A stretch of DNA of 64,000 bases from Paucibacter sp. KCTC 42545 (GCF_001477625.1 NZ_CP013692.1:3224001-3288000), one strand, 5' to 3'; numbered from the stretch's first letter, positions 1 through 8,874 are shown. Numbers and translations are program-made. The notes: generated from the sequence alone by a model not told the origin.

Positions 1-2757
1 AGCAGCGGCTGCCTGGCCTTGTTGCTGCCGCTGCGCAGCAGCAGCGACGCGCAATTGCTGGCGCAGGCGCAGTGGCTGTTGCAAGCCTTCAGCGGGCGGG
101 CCTGGATTGGCGTGGCCCTGCTGCGCGAACTGGGCGACGAACTCTGGCTGCACCGGCTGCGGCAGATCTCGCAGGCCACGGCCCTGCCCCTGGTGGCGGC
201 GGGCGATGTGCATCTGCATGTGCGCTCGCGCAAGCCGCTGCAAGATGTGATGACAGCCACCCGGCTGAATCGCCCCATCAGCGCCTGCGGCTATGAGCTG
301 CAGCCCAATGCCGAGCGGCATCTGCGCAGCCGCCTGCGCCTGGCGCAGCTCTACCCGGCCGATCTGCTGGCGCAAACCTTGGTGGTGGCGGCGGCCTGCA
401 GCTTCTCGCTCGACGAAATTCGCTACCAATACCCCAGCGAGGTGGTGCCGCCGGGTCAGAGCCCGGCCCAGCATTTGCGCGCCCTCACCGAAGCAGGTGC
501 GCGCATTCGCTGGCCGCAGGGCGTGGCAGCAGCGCACCGCGCCCAGATGGAGCATGAGCTGGCACTGATCCACGAGATGGGCTACGAGCATTACTTCCTC
601 ACCGTGGCCGATGTGGTGAGCTTTGCGCGCGGCCAAGAGATCCTCTGCCAGGGGCGCGGCTCGGCGGCCAATAGCATCGTCTGCTTTTGCCTGCACATCA
701 CCGAGGTTGACCCGGCGCGCAGCAGCATGCTGTTCGAGCGCTTCATCAGCCGCGAACGCAACGAGCCGCCCGACATCGATGTGGACTTCGAACACGATCG
801 ACGCGAAGAGGTGATTCAGTACCTCTACAGCAAATACGGCCGCGAGCGCGCCGCGCTGACCGCGGTGGTGATCAGCTACCGGCCGCGCAGCGCCATCCGC
901 GATGTGGGCCGGGCGCTGGGCTTGGACCCTGAACTGGTGGAGCGCCTGGCCAAGGATCACCACGGCTGGACCGAAGAAGTGCTGCCCGAGGAGCGCCTGC
1001 AGCAGCTGCAAGCCGAGCTGGGCCTGGACTTCGGTAGCCTGCAGCTGCGCCAGCTGCTGCTGCTGACGCGCCAGCTGATGGGCATGCCGCGCCACCTCAG
1101 CCAGCACCCCGGCGGCTTTGTGTTGACGCAGGGGCCGCTGTCGCGCCTGGTGCCGATCGAGAACGCCAGCATGGTCGATCGCACCGTGATCCAGTGGGAC
1201 AAGGACGATATCGACGCGCTCGGCCTGATGAAGGTGGATGTGTTGGCGCTGGGCATGCTCAGCGCGCTGCGGCGCAGCTTCCAGCTGATTGAGCAGTTAC
1301 GCGGCCAGCCCTTTGGCATGAAGGACGTGCCCGAGGGCGACCGCCCCACCTACGACATGATCTGCCGGGCCGACACGGTGGGCGTGTTCCAGATCGAATC
1401 GCGCGCCCAGATGTCCATGCTGCCGCGCCTGCAGCCGCGCTGTTTTTACGATCTGGTGGTGGAAGTGGCCATCGTGCGCCCCGGCCCGATTCAGGGCGGC
1501 ATGGTCCACCCCTATTTGAAGAACCGGGCCATGCGGCCGCAAGACATTCAGTACCCCAGCGAGGCGCTCAAGGTGGCGCTGGAGCGCACCTGCGGCATCC
1601 CGATTTTTCAAGAGCAGGTGATGCAGGTGGCGATGATCGCGGCCAGCTTCTCGGCCGGTGAGGCCGACCAGCTGCGCCGCGCCATGGCGGCCTGGAAACG
1701 GCCCGGCGACCTGCAGCGCTTTCACGAAAAGATCTTGAGCGGCATGCGCGCCAATGGCTACACCGACGACTTTGCCGAGGCCATCTTCCGCCAGATCAAG
1801 GGCTTTGCCTCCTACGGCTTTCCAGAGTCGCATGCCGCCAGTTTCGCGCTGCTGACCTATGTGTCTTGCTGGGTCAAGCAGCATGAGCCGGCGGTGTTTT
1901 TGTGCGCCCTGCTGAACTCACAACCGCTGGGCTTTTACTCACCCAGCCAGCTGGTGCAAGACGCGCGCCGCCACGACATCGAGGTGCGCGCGGTGGATGT
2001 CAACTGCAGCGGCGTGGTCAGCAGCCTGGAGCCGATTGCCGGCCAGCATCAGCCCGCTGTGCGCTTGGGCCTGCAACTGGTCAGCGGCTTGGCTGGCGCG
2101 GCGGCGCGGCGCATCGAGATGGCCCGCGTCCAAGCCCTTTTCAGCGACACGCAAGACCTGGCCCTGCGCGCCGGGCTCGATCAGCAAGATCTGCAGCAAC
2201 TGGCCGCCGCCGACGCCCTGATGTCGCTGGCCGGCCAGCGCCGCCAGCAGGTCTGGCAGGCCACCGCGCTGCGCGCCATGCCGCCGCTTTTGCAAGGCAC
2301 GCTGCCGCTGGAGGATGAACTGGCCTTGGAACAAGCCCCCGAAGGCGAGGAGGTGCTGTGGGACTACGCTGCCCTGGGCCTGACCCTGCGCAGCCATCCG
2401 CTCAAGCTCTTGCGCCCGCGCCTGGCCAAGCGGGGCCTGCTGACGGCCGCGCAGCTGCTGCACTGGCGCAGCGGCAGGCCGGCGCATGCCTGCGGCTTGG
2501 TGACGGTGCGGCAGCGCCCGCAAACCGCCAAGGGCGTGCTCTTCATCAGCATGGAAGACGAAACCGGCAGCGTGCAGGTGATCGTCTGGCCCGATGTGTA
2601 CGAAGCCAACCGCAGCCTGCTGCGCAACGCCCGCCTGCTGGCCGCGCACGGCAAATGGCAGGCCGAGAACGGCGTGCGCCATCTGCTGGCACAGCGCTTC
2701 GAGGACTTGTCGCCCTGGCTGGGCCGGCTGGGCTTGGAGAGCAGGGACTTCCGCTGA
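1..2757 (+). CDS. dnaE2: Error-prone DNA polymerase DnaE2/ImuC, 5' end outside window
   Basis: This is a C-family DNA polymerase subunit of the damage-inducible mutasome (ImuA-ImuB-DnaE2), which carries out translesion synthesis. The reading frame is open from base 1, so the N-terminal part of the PHP domain lies off the window; 918 codons are visible against roughly 1030-1080 for the family. The polymerase core shows the PDIDVDFEHDRR motif, which carries catalytic aspartates, and then the GQGRG-like and ESRAQMSMLPRLQPR segments typical of DnaE. The C-terminus holds an OB-fold-like stretch (GLVTVRQRPQTAKGVLF). It ends in LGLESRDFR, without the long tail of replicative DnaE1, which favours DnaE2. 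imuA and imuB would be expected upstream, beyond the window. The next gene is convergent. Identification is secure; DnaE1 is unlikely. Confidence 0.93.
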   Translation, partial: SSGCLALLLPLRSSSDAQLLAQAQWLLQAFSGRAWIGVALLRELGDELWLHRLRQISQATALPLVAAGDVHLHVRSRKPLQDVMTATRLNRPISACGYELQPNAERHLRSRLRLAQLYPADLLAQTLVVAAACSFSLDEIRYQYPSEVVPPGQSPAQHLRALTEAGARIRWPQGVAAAHRAQMEHELALIHEMGYEHYFLTVADVVSFARGQEILCQGRGSAANSIVCFCLHITEVDPARSSMLFERFISRERNEPPDIDVDFEHDRREEVIQYLYSKYGRERAALTAVVISYRPRSAIRDVGRALGLDPELVERLAKDHHGWTEEVLPEERLQQLQAELGLDFGSLQLRQLLLLTRQLMGMPRHLSQHPGGFVLTQGPLSRLVPIENASMVDRTVIQWDKDDIDALGLMKVDVLALGMLSALRRSFQLIEQLRGQPFGMKDVPEGDRPTYDMICRADTVGVFQIESRAQMSMLPRLQPRCFYDLVVEVAIVRPGPIQGGMVHPYLKNRAMRPQDIQYPSEALKVALERTCGIPIFQEQVMQVAMIAASFSAGEADQLRRAMAAWKRPGDLQRFHEKILSGMRANGYTDDFAEAIFRQIKGFASYGFPESHAASFALLTYVSCWVKQHEPAVFLCALLNSQPLGFYSPSQLVQDARRHDIEVRAVDVNCSGVVSSLEPIAGQHQPAVRLGLQLVSGLAGAAARRIEMARVQALFSDTQDLALRAGLDQQDLQQLAAADALMSLAGQRRQQVWQATALRAMPPLLQGTLPLEDELALEQAPEGEEVLWDYAALGLTLRSHPLKLLRPRLAKRGLLTAAQLLHWRSGRPAHACGLVTVRQRPQTAKGVLFISMEDETGSVQVIVWPDVYEANRSLLRNARLLAAHGKWQAENGVRHLLAQRFEDLSPWLGRLGLESRDFR

Positions 2758-2805
2758 AGGCCGGCCAAGCGCATCACTGCGTCCAAGCCTCACACCTTCA
2801 AAACC

Positions 2806-3861
2806 TCAGAGATAGGGGCCGGAGCGCCGCGACCGTCCCGAGCGGCTGGAGCTGACTTTGCGGCCGCTGGACTCACTGGAGCGGCTCTCAGCGCCAAAGC
2901 TGCTGTGGCCGGAGGATTGATGGTGATGATGCGGGCGATGTTGTGGACGGATGATGGGCACATCGAGCGCAGCGGCGCGCTCAGGGGCCGAGGCGGGTGG
3001 TGTCGGCTCCAGATCGCTGGGCAGGCTTGAATCGCCCTGAGCGCCGAAACGGCTGGAGCTGCTAGCGCCGCTCGATCGGCGCGCACGCCGCAGCGCCTGC
3101 TGCTGGCGCTTACGCTCTTGCATGCGCAGCACGGCCACCACCAGGGAGCCCGAACCATACAAGGCCATGGCACCCAGTGCCCAAGGCAGCAACTCGTAAA
3201 ACAGCTGCTCGGCCAGCACCAGCACCTGGCCATTGGTCAGGCGTGAACCGGGTGGCGGTCCAGCATCGGGATGGCCAACGCCAAGGGGGCCGTCGTGGCC
3301 CCCTTGGCCGGGCTGGCCCTCCCCCTGGTAGCCCACGCGCTTGGGCTCGCGTGCGGCAGCATCGGGCTTCTCCAGCCCCAAGCTGTTTTTGATTTGCCCC
3401 AGATCGCTGCGCAATTCCTTCAAGGCCGACACCGTCTCGGGGGCGAGATTCTCTTTGATGGCGGCGCGCACCTCATCGCCCACCATGGCTTCGCTCGGGC
3501 TACCCGCCCCACCCGTGGTGCGCGAGGACTGATCAGCCCGCGGCTTGATTCCCGCGATTTGGGCCTGCGCCGGGGTCAAAGCAGCAGCCGCGGCCGAGGC
3601 GGCCAGGGCGGCACGCGCCGCTGCCGCCGCTTGTGCCTCACGGGCCGATCGCGTCGGCGTGGCCCCCGGGTTGGGCATCAGGCCCGACAAGGCCTTGCGC
3701 TCGGCTTCATCCAGCACGACCGGTATTGGGCTCGCCGCCGAGGCCGAGGCCGCATGCGCGGGCAGCGCGTCCTGGCCGACCGGGCTGGCCTGCGCTGCAG
3801 CCACGGTCAAGCCGCACAGCAGCGGCGCTAACCATGGGCTACCCATCGCCTTGCAAGACAT
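2806..3861 (-). CDS. Hypothetical secreted or membrane-anchored protein with Ser/Arg-rich tail
   Basis: I do not recognise a family. With the ATG at 3861 the product is 351 residues; this start is preceded by a G-rich Shine-Dalgarno-like stretch (GGGGGTGG), and the frame is open further upstream. The N-terminus reads as a signal peptide (WLAPLLCGLTVAAAQAS). An Ala-rich, coiled-coil-like middle follows ([17 protein letters not shown]), then a linker with a Gly/Pro/His-rich patch. One transmembrane helix (LLPWALGAMALYGSGSLVVAVL) lies near residue 230. The C-terminus is low-complexity, with RR, Ser/Arg runs and an HHHH patch. The likely topology is a periplasmic N-terminal region and a basic cytoplasmic tail. 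It converges on dnaE2 and lies downstream of the GlxA-type regulator on the same strand. Function is unknown. Confidence 0.6.
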   Translation of the reverse strand: MSCKAMGSPWLAPLLCGLTVAAAQASPVGQDALPAHAASASAASPIPVVLDEAERKALSGLMPNPGATPTRSAREAQAAAAARAALAASAAAAALTPAQAQIAGIKPRADQSSRTTGGAGSPSEAMVGDEVRAAIKENLAPETVSALKELRSDLGQIKNSLGLEKPDAAAREPKRVGYQGEGQPGQGGHDGPLGVGHPDAGPPPGSRLTNGQVLVLAEQLFYELLPWALGAMALYGSGSLVVAVLRMQERKRQQQALRRARRSSGASSSSRFGAQGDSSLPSDLEPTPPASAPERAAALDVPIIRPQHRPHHHHQSSGHSSFGAESRSSESSGRKVSSSRSGRSRRSGPYL

Positions 3862-3944
3862 CGCCACCCCCAAAATTACGACCGCGCTATTCTGCGACCG
3901 CGACGCACCGCCCCCCGAGCATCCCCCCTGAATAGGTGGTCGGT

Positions 3945-4940
3945 TCATCCCGCACTGAAACTACGCCGCCAAGCCGTGGGCGCCAGGCCAAAGGCCCGCC
4001 CGAAGTGATGCCGCAAGGACACCGCCGAGCCAAAGCCCGCCAGCGCGGCCACGTCGTCGATGCTGCGCGGCTCCTCCTGCTCCAGCAGCCGCTGCGCCAG
4101 CGCCAGCCGTTCCCGCAGCAACCAGTCGCCCAGGGTGCCGCCGGTCAGCTGCCGAAAATGGCGGCTGAAGCTGCGCCGGCTCATCAAGGCCCGCGCGGCC
4201 ACGCTGTCCAGGCTGTGCGGCTGGTTCAGCGTGGCGCGCAAATCGTCCAACACAAAGGCCAGAGCCGAGTCCCGCGCCGTCACCGGCACCGCCTGCTCGA
4301 TGTACTGCGCCTGCCCACCCTGGCGCTGCGGCGGCACCACCAGGCGGCGCGCCACCCGGTTGGCTGCCGCCACGCCGTACTGGCTGCGCAGCAGATGCAA
4401 GCAGGCATCGATGCCGGCGGCCGTGCCAGCCGAGCTCAGCACATCACCCTCATCGATATAGAGCACATCGGGCTCGACCCGGATGGCCGGAAAGCGCTCG
4501 GCAAAGTCCTGCGCATAAGCCCAGTGCGTGGTGGCGCGCCGGCCATCCAGCAAGCCGGCCTGGGCCAGCAGATAAGCGCCCAGGCACAAACCCACCAGCT
4601 GGGCGCCACGCTGATGCGCCGCGCGCAGCGCCTTCAGCAAGGCCGGCGGCGCCGCTTCCGCAGGGTCGCGCCAGCTGGGCACGATGACAGTGTGGGCCGT
4701 CTTCAAAGCCTCCAGGCCATAAGCCGGCTGCACGGCAAAGCCGGCCGTGGTGCGCAAGAGGCCGGGCTCTGCAGCGCAAACGCGCAAGTCGAACTGCGGT
4801 TCGGCCGCTGTATGTGGCCCCGGCCCTAGCTCATGGCCAAACACCGCGCAGGGCACGGCCAGATGAAAAGGGCTGATACGGTCAAAAGCCAGTACCGCGA
4901 TGCGGTGGCGGGCGATGGCGGTGTTGGCGGCAGCAGGCAT
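3945..4940 (-). CDS. GlxA-family transcriptional regulator (DJ-1/PfpI + AraC HTH)
   Basis: This is a cytoplasmic one-component regulator of about 331 residues. Residues ~15-190 form a DJ-1/PfpI (class I glutamine amidotransferase-like) sensor domain, with a nucleophile-elbow-like GLCLGAYLLAQAGLLDGR. The final ~110 residues form an AraC-type double helix-turn-helix (SVAARALMSRRSFSRHFRQ and IDDVAALAGFGSAVSLRHHF). I chose the ATG at 4940; an in-frame TTG at 4952 is the alternative. The gene is divergent from the isochorismatase-like hydrolase (start 5059), and a 118-bp spacer separates them. GlxA-type regulators often control a neighbouring catabolic or hydrolase gene, so that hydrolase is the likely target (inference). 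The ligand is unknown. Confidence 0.88.
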   Translation of the reverse strand: MPAAANTAIARHRIAVLAFDRISPFHLAVPCAVFGHELGPGPHTAAEPQFDLRVCAAEPGLLRTTAGFAVQPAYGLEALKTAHTVIVPSWRDPAEAAPPALLKALRAAHQRGAQLVGLCLGAYLLAQAGLLDGRRATTHWAYAQDFAERFPAIRVEPDVLYIDEGDVLSSAGTAAGIDACLHLLRSQYGVAAANRVARRLVVPPQRQGGQAQYIEQAVPVTARDSALAFVLDDLRATLNQPHSLDSVAARALMSRRSFSRHFRQLTGGTLGDWLLRERLALAQRLLEQEEPRSIDDVAALAGFGSAVSLRHHFGRAFGLAPTAWRRSFSAG

Positions 4941-5058
4941 AGGCCAGTCCAAAAACAGATTGGCCCGATCTTATCGAAGAATGGCTTTCGGGCCACTCGC
5001 AGGAACAGCCTCGGCTGCCAACAATGGCGGCATCCCAACCCAAGGAAAGCAAAGCCCC

Positions 5059-5574
5059 ATGAACACCAAGCAACAAGCCCTGCTGGTCATCGATGTGCAA
5101 AACGACTATTTCGACGGCGGCAAATTCCCGCTCTGGAATAGCGAAGCAACGCTCGTCAAGATCGAGGCCGCCATCGCGCAAGCCCAGGCCCGCGAGATGC
5201 CGGTGATCTTGATTCAGCACATTGCCGATGCCAGCAAAGGCCCCGCGCCCTTCTTCAACGCCGGCAGCGAGGGCGTGGCCCTGCATCCGCGCCTGCTGGC
5301 GGCCGCGCCGAACGCACCCATCGTGATCAAACAGCATGCCGACAGCTTTGTCGGCACCACCCTGGCGGCCACGCTGCAGGCGCTGGGGGTGAAGGAGCTC
5401 TTGGTCTGCGGCATGATGACGCAGAACTGCGTGGTCTTCACCGCCATCTCACCGCAGGCGCAAGGCTATGAGGTGAGCATCCTGCCTGAGTGCTGCACCA
5501 CGGTCAGCGAGATGCTGCACCGCATTGCGCTGGCCGGCGTGGCCACACGCATGACGCTGGCCGCAGGCTTCTGA
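5059..5574 (+). CDS. Isochorismatase-like cysteine hydrolase
   Basis: A 171-residue cytoplasmic hydrolase of the isochorismatase/nicotinamidase superfamily. The expected triad is visible: Asp12 in LLVIDVQND, Lys91 in IVIKQHADSF and Cys124 in GMMTQNCV. A cis-peptide-like VCGMMTQNC segment precedes the cysteine. The ATG at 5059 follows a good AAGGAAAG ribosome binding site at about 5042. The reading frame also extends upstream to 4900, but that would run into the divergent regulator's promoter. Substrate cannot be told from sequence; members cleave amides, N-carbamoyl compounds or isochorismate. The last codon and stop lie inside the 200-bp tandem duplication described separately. Regulation by the divergent GlxA-type gene is plausible. 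Confidence 0.88.
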   Translation: MNTKQQALLVIDVQNDYFDGGKFPLWNSEATLVKIEAAIAQAQAREMPVILIQHIADASKGPAPFFNAGSEGVALHPRLLAAAPNAPIVIKQHADSFVGTTLAATLQALGVKELLVCGMMTQNCVVFTAISPQAQGYEVSILPECCTTVSEMLHRIALAGVATRMTLAAGF

Positions 5575-5968
5575 GCCGGGCGCAGCGCAATGGCCTGGGC
5601 CTGGGCCTGAGCCTTAGACCCTGTCCAAGGCCAGGTCGGGCGAACCTGAGATCGCCAACGTCTGGGTGCCGGTGACGATCATGCGCACCATCACCACCAA
5701 TTGCTCGGTCAACTCGGGCAATTTTTCATGCGGCATGTCCATCGCAGTGGCGCCAATGGCAAACACCATTCTGAGCCGGGCGCAGCGCAATGGCCTGGGC
5801 CTGGGCCTGGGCCTTAGACCCTGTCCAAGGCCAGGTCGGGCGAACCTGAGATCGCCAACGTCTGGGTGCCGGTGACGATCATGCGCACCATCACCACCAA
5901 TTGCTCGGTCAACTCGGGCAATTTTTCATGCGGCATATCCATCGCGGTGGCGCCGATGGCAAACACCA
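5569..5968. repeat. 200-bp perfect-register tandem duplication
   Basis: Copy 1 (5569-5768) and copy 2 (5769-5968) abut directly and differ at only four positions: 5610/5810, 5737/5937, 5746/5946 and 5755/5955, all A/G transitions. Each copy contains the last codon and stop of the isochorismatase-like gene, the ~39-bp convergent spacer, and the last ~51 codons of the TetR-family gene on the minus strand. The intact TetR gene runs out of copy 2, so copy 1 carries an orphan C-terminal fragment. The three differences inside coding sequence all fall at third codon positions and are synonymous. Confidence 0.97.
5614..5770 (-). pseudogene. Duplicated C-terminal fragment of the TetR-family gene
   Basis: On the minus strand this fragment repeats the last ~51 codons of the adjacent TetR repressor, including its TAA stop. 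It begins at the duplication junction with an accidental ATG (MVFAIGATAMDMP). It lacks the helix-turn-helix domain and has no evident ribosome binding site, so it is probably not a functional gene. At protein level it is identical to the intact copy; the three base differences are silent. Confidence 0.85.
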
Positions 5969-6506
5969 ACCGGGTGATGGCCTTGGCCGTGAGCGCCGGC
6001 TCAAACAAGCCGGTGCCGTGGGCCTCGGCAATGCGGATCAAGTCCTGGCGCAACTCTTCCTCGAAGAAATCGAGTTGCTGATCCACCGCGCGCTTGAAGG
6101 CGTCCGAACCGACCGTGCCTTCGCGCAGCAAGATGTGCAACAGCAGGTCATCCGAGCGCAACTGATCCATAAAGGCCTGCACGGCGCTGCGCACCACGCT
6201 GGAGCCGTTGTGCGAGCGCCGCCGCGCCTCACCAATGATTTGCCGCAGCGACTGGCCGGCCAAATTGATCAGGGCCACGGCCAACTCGTCCATATCGCGA
6301 AACTGGCGATAAAAACTGTTCGGGGCGATGCCGGCCTCACGCGCCACTTCGCGCAAGCTCAGTGACGACACGCTGCGATGCGGCCCCACCAGCTTGAGCG
6401 CGGCTTGAATGATGTCATCGCGCGAAATCTGCGCCTTGCGGCCGGGGCCGGTGGCGCCAGGCAGATCAAGAACAGGAGTTGGCAGGGACGCTTGAAGCAT
6501 GGTCAT
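5814..6506 (-). CDS. TetR-family repressor of unsaturated fatty acid genes (FabR/DesT type)
   Basis: A 230-residue TetR repressor. The N-terminal helix-turn-helix (LSLREVAREAGIAPNSFYRQ) is nearly the same as that of E. coli FabR and Pseudomonas DesT, which sense the saturated/unsaturated acyl-CoA or acyl-ACP balance. The ligand domain also follows FabR (LRQIIGEARRR, RSAVQAFMDQLRSDDLLLHILLRE). The gene is divergent from a ferredoxin reductase plus desaturase operon, the same arrangement as desT-desCB in Pseudomonas aeruginosa. That makes control of membrane-lipid desaturation its very probable job. A second ATG two codons downstream (6500) is an alternative start. The 3' end lies in copy 2 of a 200-bp tandem duplication, and an orphan copy of its C-terminus lies just beyond. 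Confidence 0.92.
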   Translation of the reverse strand: MTMLQASLPTPVLDLPGATGPGRKAQISRDDIIQAALKLVGPHRSVSSLSLREVAREAGIAPNSFYRQFRDMDELAVALINLAGQSLRQIIGEARRRSHNGSSVVRSAVQAFMDQLRSDDLLLHILLREGTVGSDAFKRAVDQQLDFFEEELRQDLIRIAEAHGTGLFEPALTAKAITRLVFAIGATAMDMPHEKLPELTEQLVVMVRMIVTGTQTLAISGSPDLALDRV

Positions 6507-6559
6507 GAAGGTGCGGCAGACTGCGCATCATAGCGATTTTTGATTTAATATACGACTGT

Positions 6560-6595
6560 ATACACAAATGTATGTATGAACGTACAATGCGTTCA
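6560..6595 (+). promoter_or_regulatory. Candidate operator and promoter of the desaturase operon
   Basis: The repressor/reductase spacer is AT-rich, unlike its surroundings. It holds an inverted repeat TGAACG-N7-CGTTCA at 6577-6595, a plausible TetR-type operator. A -10-like TACAAT (6583-6588) sits inside the repeat, with a weak TACACA at 6561-6566 sixteen bases upstream. A further palindrome TGTATACA lies at 6558-6564 and just beyond. A repressor on this site would block RNA polymerase, as expected for a FabR/DesT-like regulator. The repeat is seen; its binding by the repressor is inferred. Confidence 0.5.
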
Positions 6596-6627
6596 GCTCA
6601 GCAGATTTTTCCAGACGGAGTAGTTTC

Positions 6628-7761
6628 GTGACCGTTGCATCGATTGCCCAGCCGCAAGGCAAAACCCAGCAGCAGGCCGGCCTGCCCAGTCAGCGCGCAC
6701 GCCGCCCGGGGCTTTTACGCCGCTGGGCCGCGCCGCTGGTGGACCCGGCCGTGTTTGACTTCTGGGCCGGCAAGATCAACCGCAGCTGGACCTGGGAGCG
6801 TGCCCTGGGCCGCGTGGTCGAGCGCACGGTTGCCGCCGAAGGCGCCGTCACCCTGGTCTTGCAGCCCAACCGCCACTGGCAGGGTTTTGCGCCCGGCCAG
6901 CATCTGAACATCGGCGTCGAGATCAATGGACGCCGCGTCACCCGCTCCTACAGCCTGTGCGATGTGCCGCGTGCCGATGGCCGCATCGCCATCACCATCA
7001 AGCAAGTCGACGGCGGCGTAGTGAGCACCCAGCTGTGCCAGCACACCCGCGTGGGTGATCTGCTGGACCTGGGCCCCGCTTACGGCAGCATGCTGCTGCC
7101 CACCACCCTGCCGGGCGCGCTGGCTCTGCTGGCAGCCGGCAGCGGCATCACCCCGCTGATGAGCCTGACCCGCGCCCTGGCCGCCCAAGGCATGCCGGTG
7201 CCGGTGACGCTGATCTACTGGGTTCGCACCGCTGCCCAAGCCTGCTTTGTGCCCGAGTTGCAGGCCTTGGCCGAGCGCTTTGCCAATTTCAAATTCCAGC
7301 TGATCGCCACCCAAGAAGGCGGCGAGCGCATCAACAGCGTCAGCCTGAGCCAAGCCTTGGGCCAGCCATTGGCGCAGACCCAAGCCCTGGCCTGCGGCCC
7401 CGGCGGCTTTGTCGCCAGCGCGCGTGAGTTGCTGGGCGCGCAAGTGCAAAGCTTCCAGGCCGAGGCCTTCTCACCCGCCGTGCCGCTGAATGTGGACAGC
7501 AAGCACATCGTCAAGGTGTCGCTGCGCCGCAGCGGCCGCACGCTGGAAATCGGCTCCGGCGAAGCCATCCTGCCCGCGCTGGAAGCACAAGGCTTGCGCC
7601 CGACATCGGGTTGCCGCATGGGCATTTGCCACAGCTGTGTCTGCACCATGCACGAAGGCCTGGCCGAAGACCTCAACACCGGCGAGCGCAGCAGCGAGCC
7701 CAATACCGCGCTGCGCATCTGCGTCAGCCGCGCCTGTACCGACATCAGTCTTGATCTGTAA
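6628..7761 (+). CDS. Ferredoxin reductase, electron donor to acyl desaturase (DesC type)
   Basis: A 377-residue flavin/iron-sulfur oxidoreductase that passes electrons from NAD(P)H to the desaturase encoded next. In order it shows an FAD-binding domain (RSYSLCDVP, residues ~106-115), an NAD(P)-binding domain (LLAAGSGITPLMSL, ~167-180; CGPGGFV ~256) and a C-terminal plant-type [2Fe-2S] ferredoxin domain with Cys329, Cys334, Cys337 and Cys365. The GTG start at 6628 is backed by GGAG at 6617-6620. The stop is three bases before the desaturase ATG, so the two are an operon, probably repressed by the divergent TetR protein. This matches the known DesC-DesB partnership. Confidence 0.92.
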   Translation: MTVASIAQPQGKTQQQAGLPSQRARRPGLLRRWAAPLVDPAVFDFWAGKINRSWTWERALGRVVERTVAAEGAVTLVLQPNRHWQGFAPGQHLNIGVEINGRRVTRSYSLCDVPRADGRIAITIKQVDGGVVSTQLCQHTRVGDLLDLGPAYGSMLLPTTLPGALALLAAGSGITPLMSLTRALAAQGMPVPVTLIYWVRTAAQACFVPELQALAERFANFKFQLIATQEGGERINSVSLSQALGQPLAQTQALACGPGGFVASARELLGAQVQSFQAEAFSPAVPLNVDSKHIVKVSLRRSGRTLEIGSGEAILPALEAQGLRPTSGCRMGICHSCVCTMHEGLAEDLNTGERSSEPNTALRICVSRACTDISLDL

Positions 7762-7764
7762 ATC

Positions 7765-8874
7765 ATGAGCAAATCCCTGACCCGCAATCTGAGCAACGAC
7801 GAGTTGGAAAAGTTCGGCGCCGAGATCGAGGCGCTGCGCGCCCGCACCGTGGCCGACCTGGGCCCACGCGACGCCCGCTACATCCGCAATATCTTCCGTG
7901 CCGTGCGCTGGACCGAGTTCAGCGGCCGCGCCCTGCTGATGATCGGCGCCTTCTTGCCCACGCCCTGGATGTGGGCCTTCTGGGCACTGGGCGCTTTAAG
8001 CCTGGGGCTGTCGAAGATTCTCGACAATATGGAACTCGGCCATAACGTCATTCACGGTCAGTTCGACTGGATGGGCGATCCCAAATTCCAGGGCAAGACC
8101 TTCGAGTGGGACATCGTTGGCACCAGCGAAAACTGGCGCAAGACCCACAACTTCCGCCACCACACCTACACCAATATCCACGGCCTGGACGACGACATTG
8201 GCTACGGCGTGCTGCGCTTGTTCCCCGAGCAGAAGTGGACCCCGGTCGCCCTGCTGCAGCCGATTTACGCGGTGCTGTTTGCGCTCTTCTTCCAGTGGGG
8301 CGTGGCGATTCAAAACCTGCCCAAGGGCGGTTATTTCGGCAAGCATGGCAAGACCGCGCGCGGTGAATTGAAAATCGCCGGCCGCAAGATTTCGCGCCAG
8401 CTGATCAAAGACTATTTGATCTTCCCGGCGCTGGCCGGCCCCGGCTTCCTGGTCGTGCTGACCGGCAATGTGCTGGCCAATGTGATGCGCAGCGTCTGGA
8501 CCTACGTCATCATCTTCTGCGGCCACTTCACCACCGAGGTCGAGACCTTCCACCGCAGCGTGCTGAAGAACGAAACCCGCGCGCATTGGTACTGGCGCCA
8601 GATTCGCGGCTCCAGCAATATCAGCGGCGGCTTCGCGCTCAACACCTTGTCAGGCAATCTGAGCCACCAGATCGAACACCACCTCTTCCCCGATGTGCCG
8701 GCCAACCGCTATGTGGAAATGGCCCCGGTGGTGCGCGACATCTGCCGCCGCTACGGCGTGCACTACAACACCGGCTCGCTGGTGGGCCAGTTCAGCCAGG
8801 TGATCTGGCGCATCCTGCGCCACAGCTTCCCCAGCCGCCCACGCCGTGCGCGGGTGGCGAGCTTGCAGAGCTGA
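7765..8874 (+). CDS. Membrane fatty-acid (acyl-CoA type) desaturase
   Basis: A 369-residue integral-membrane di-iron desaturase. All three histidine boxes are present: H93-N-V-I-H97, H128-NFR-H132-H133 with the TYTN context, and the C-terminal SHQIEHHLFPD. Hydrophobic helices lie at ~55-85 and ~195-255. It should introduce a double bond into saturated acyl chains, using the reductase encoded directly upstream. By synteny with desT-desC-desB the likely substrate is an acyl-CoA and the likely position is delta-9, but neither is provable here. A rho-independent terminator follows at 8906-8930. Confidence 0.92.
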   Translation: MSKSLTRNLSNDELEKFGAEIEALRARTVADLGPRDARYIRNIFRAVRWTEFSGRALLMIGAFLPTPWMWAFWALGALSLGLSKILDNMELGHNVIHGQFDWMGDPKFQGKTFEWDIVGTSENWRKTHNFRHHTYTNIHGLDDDIGYGVLRLFPEQKWTPVALLQPIYAVLFALFFQWGVAIQNLPKGGYFGKHGKTARGELKIAGRKISRQLIKDYLIFPALAGPGFLVVLTGNVLANVMRSVWTYVIIFCGHFTTEVETFHRSVLKNETRAHWYWRQIRGSSNISGGFALNTLSGNLSHQIEHHLFPDVPANRYVEMAPVVRDICRRYGVHYNTGSLVGQFSQVIWRILRHSFPSRPRRARVASLQS

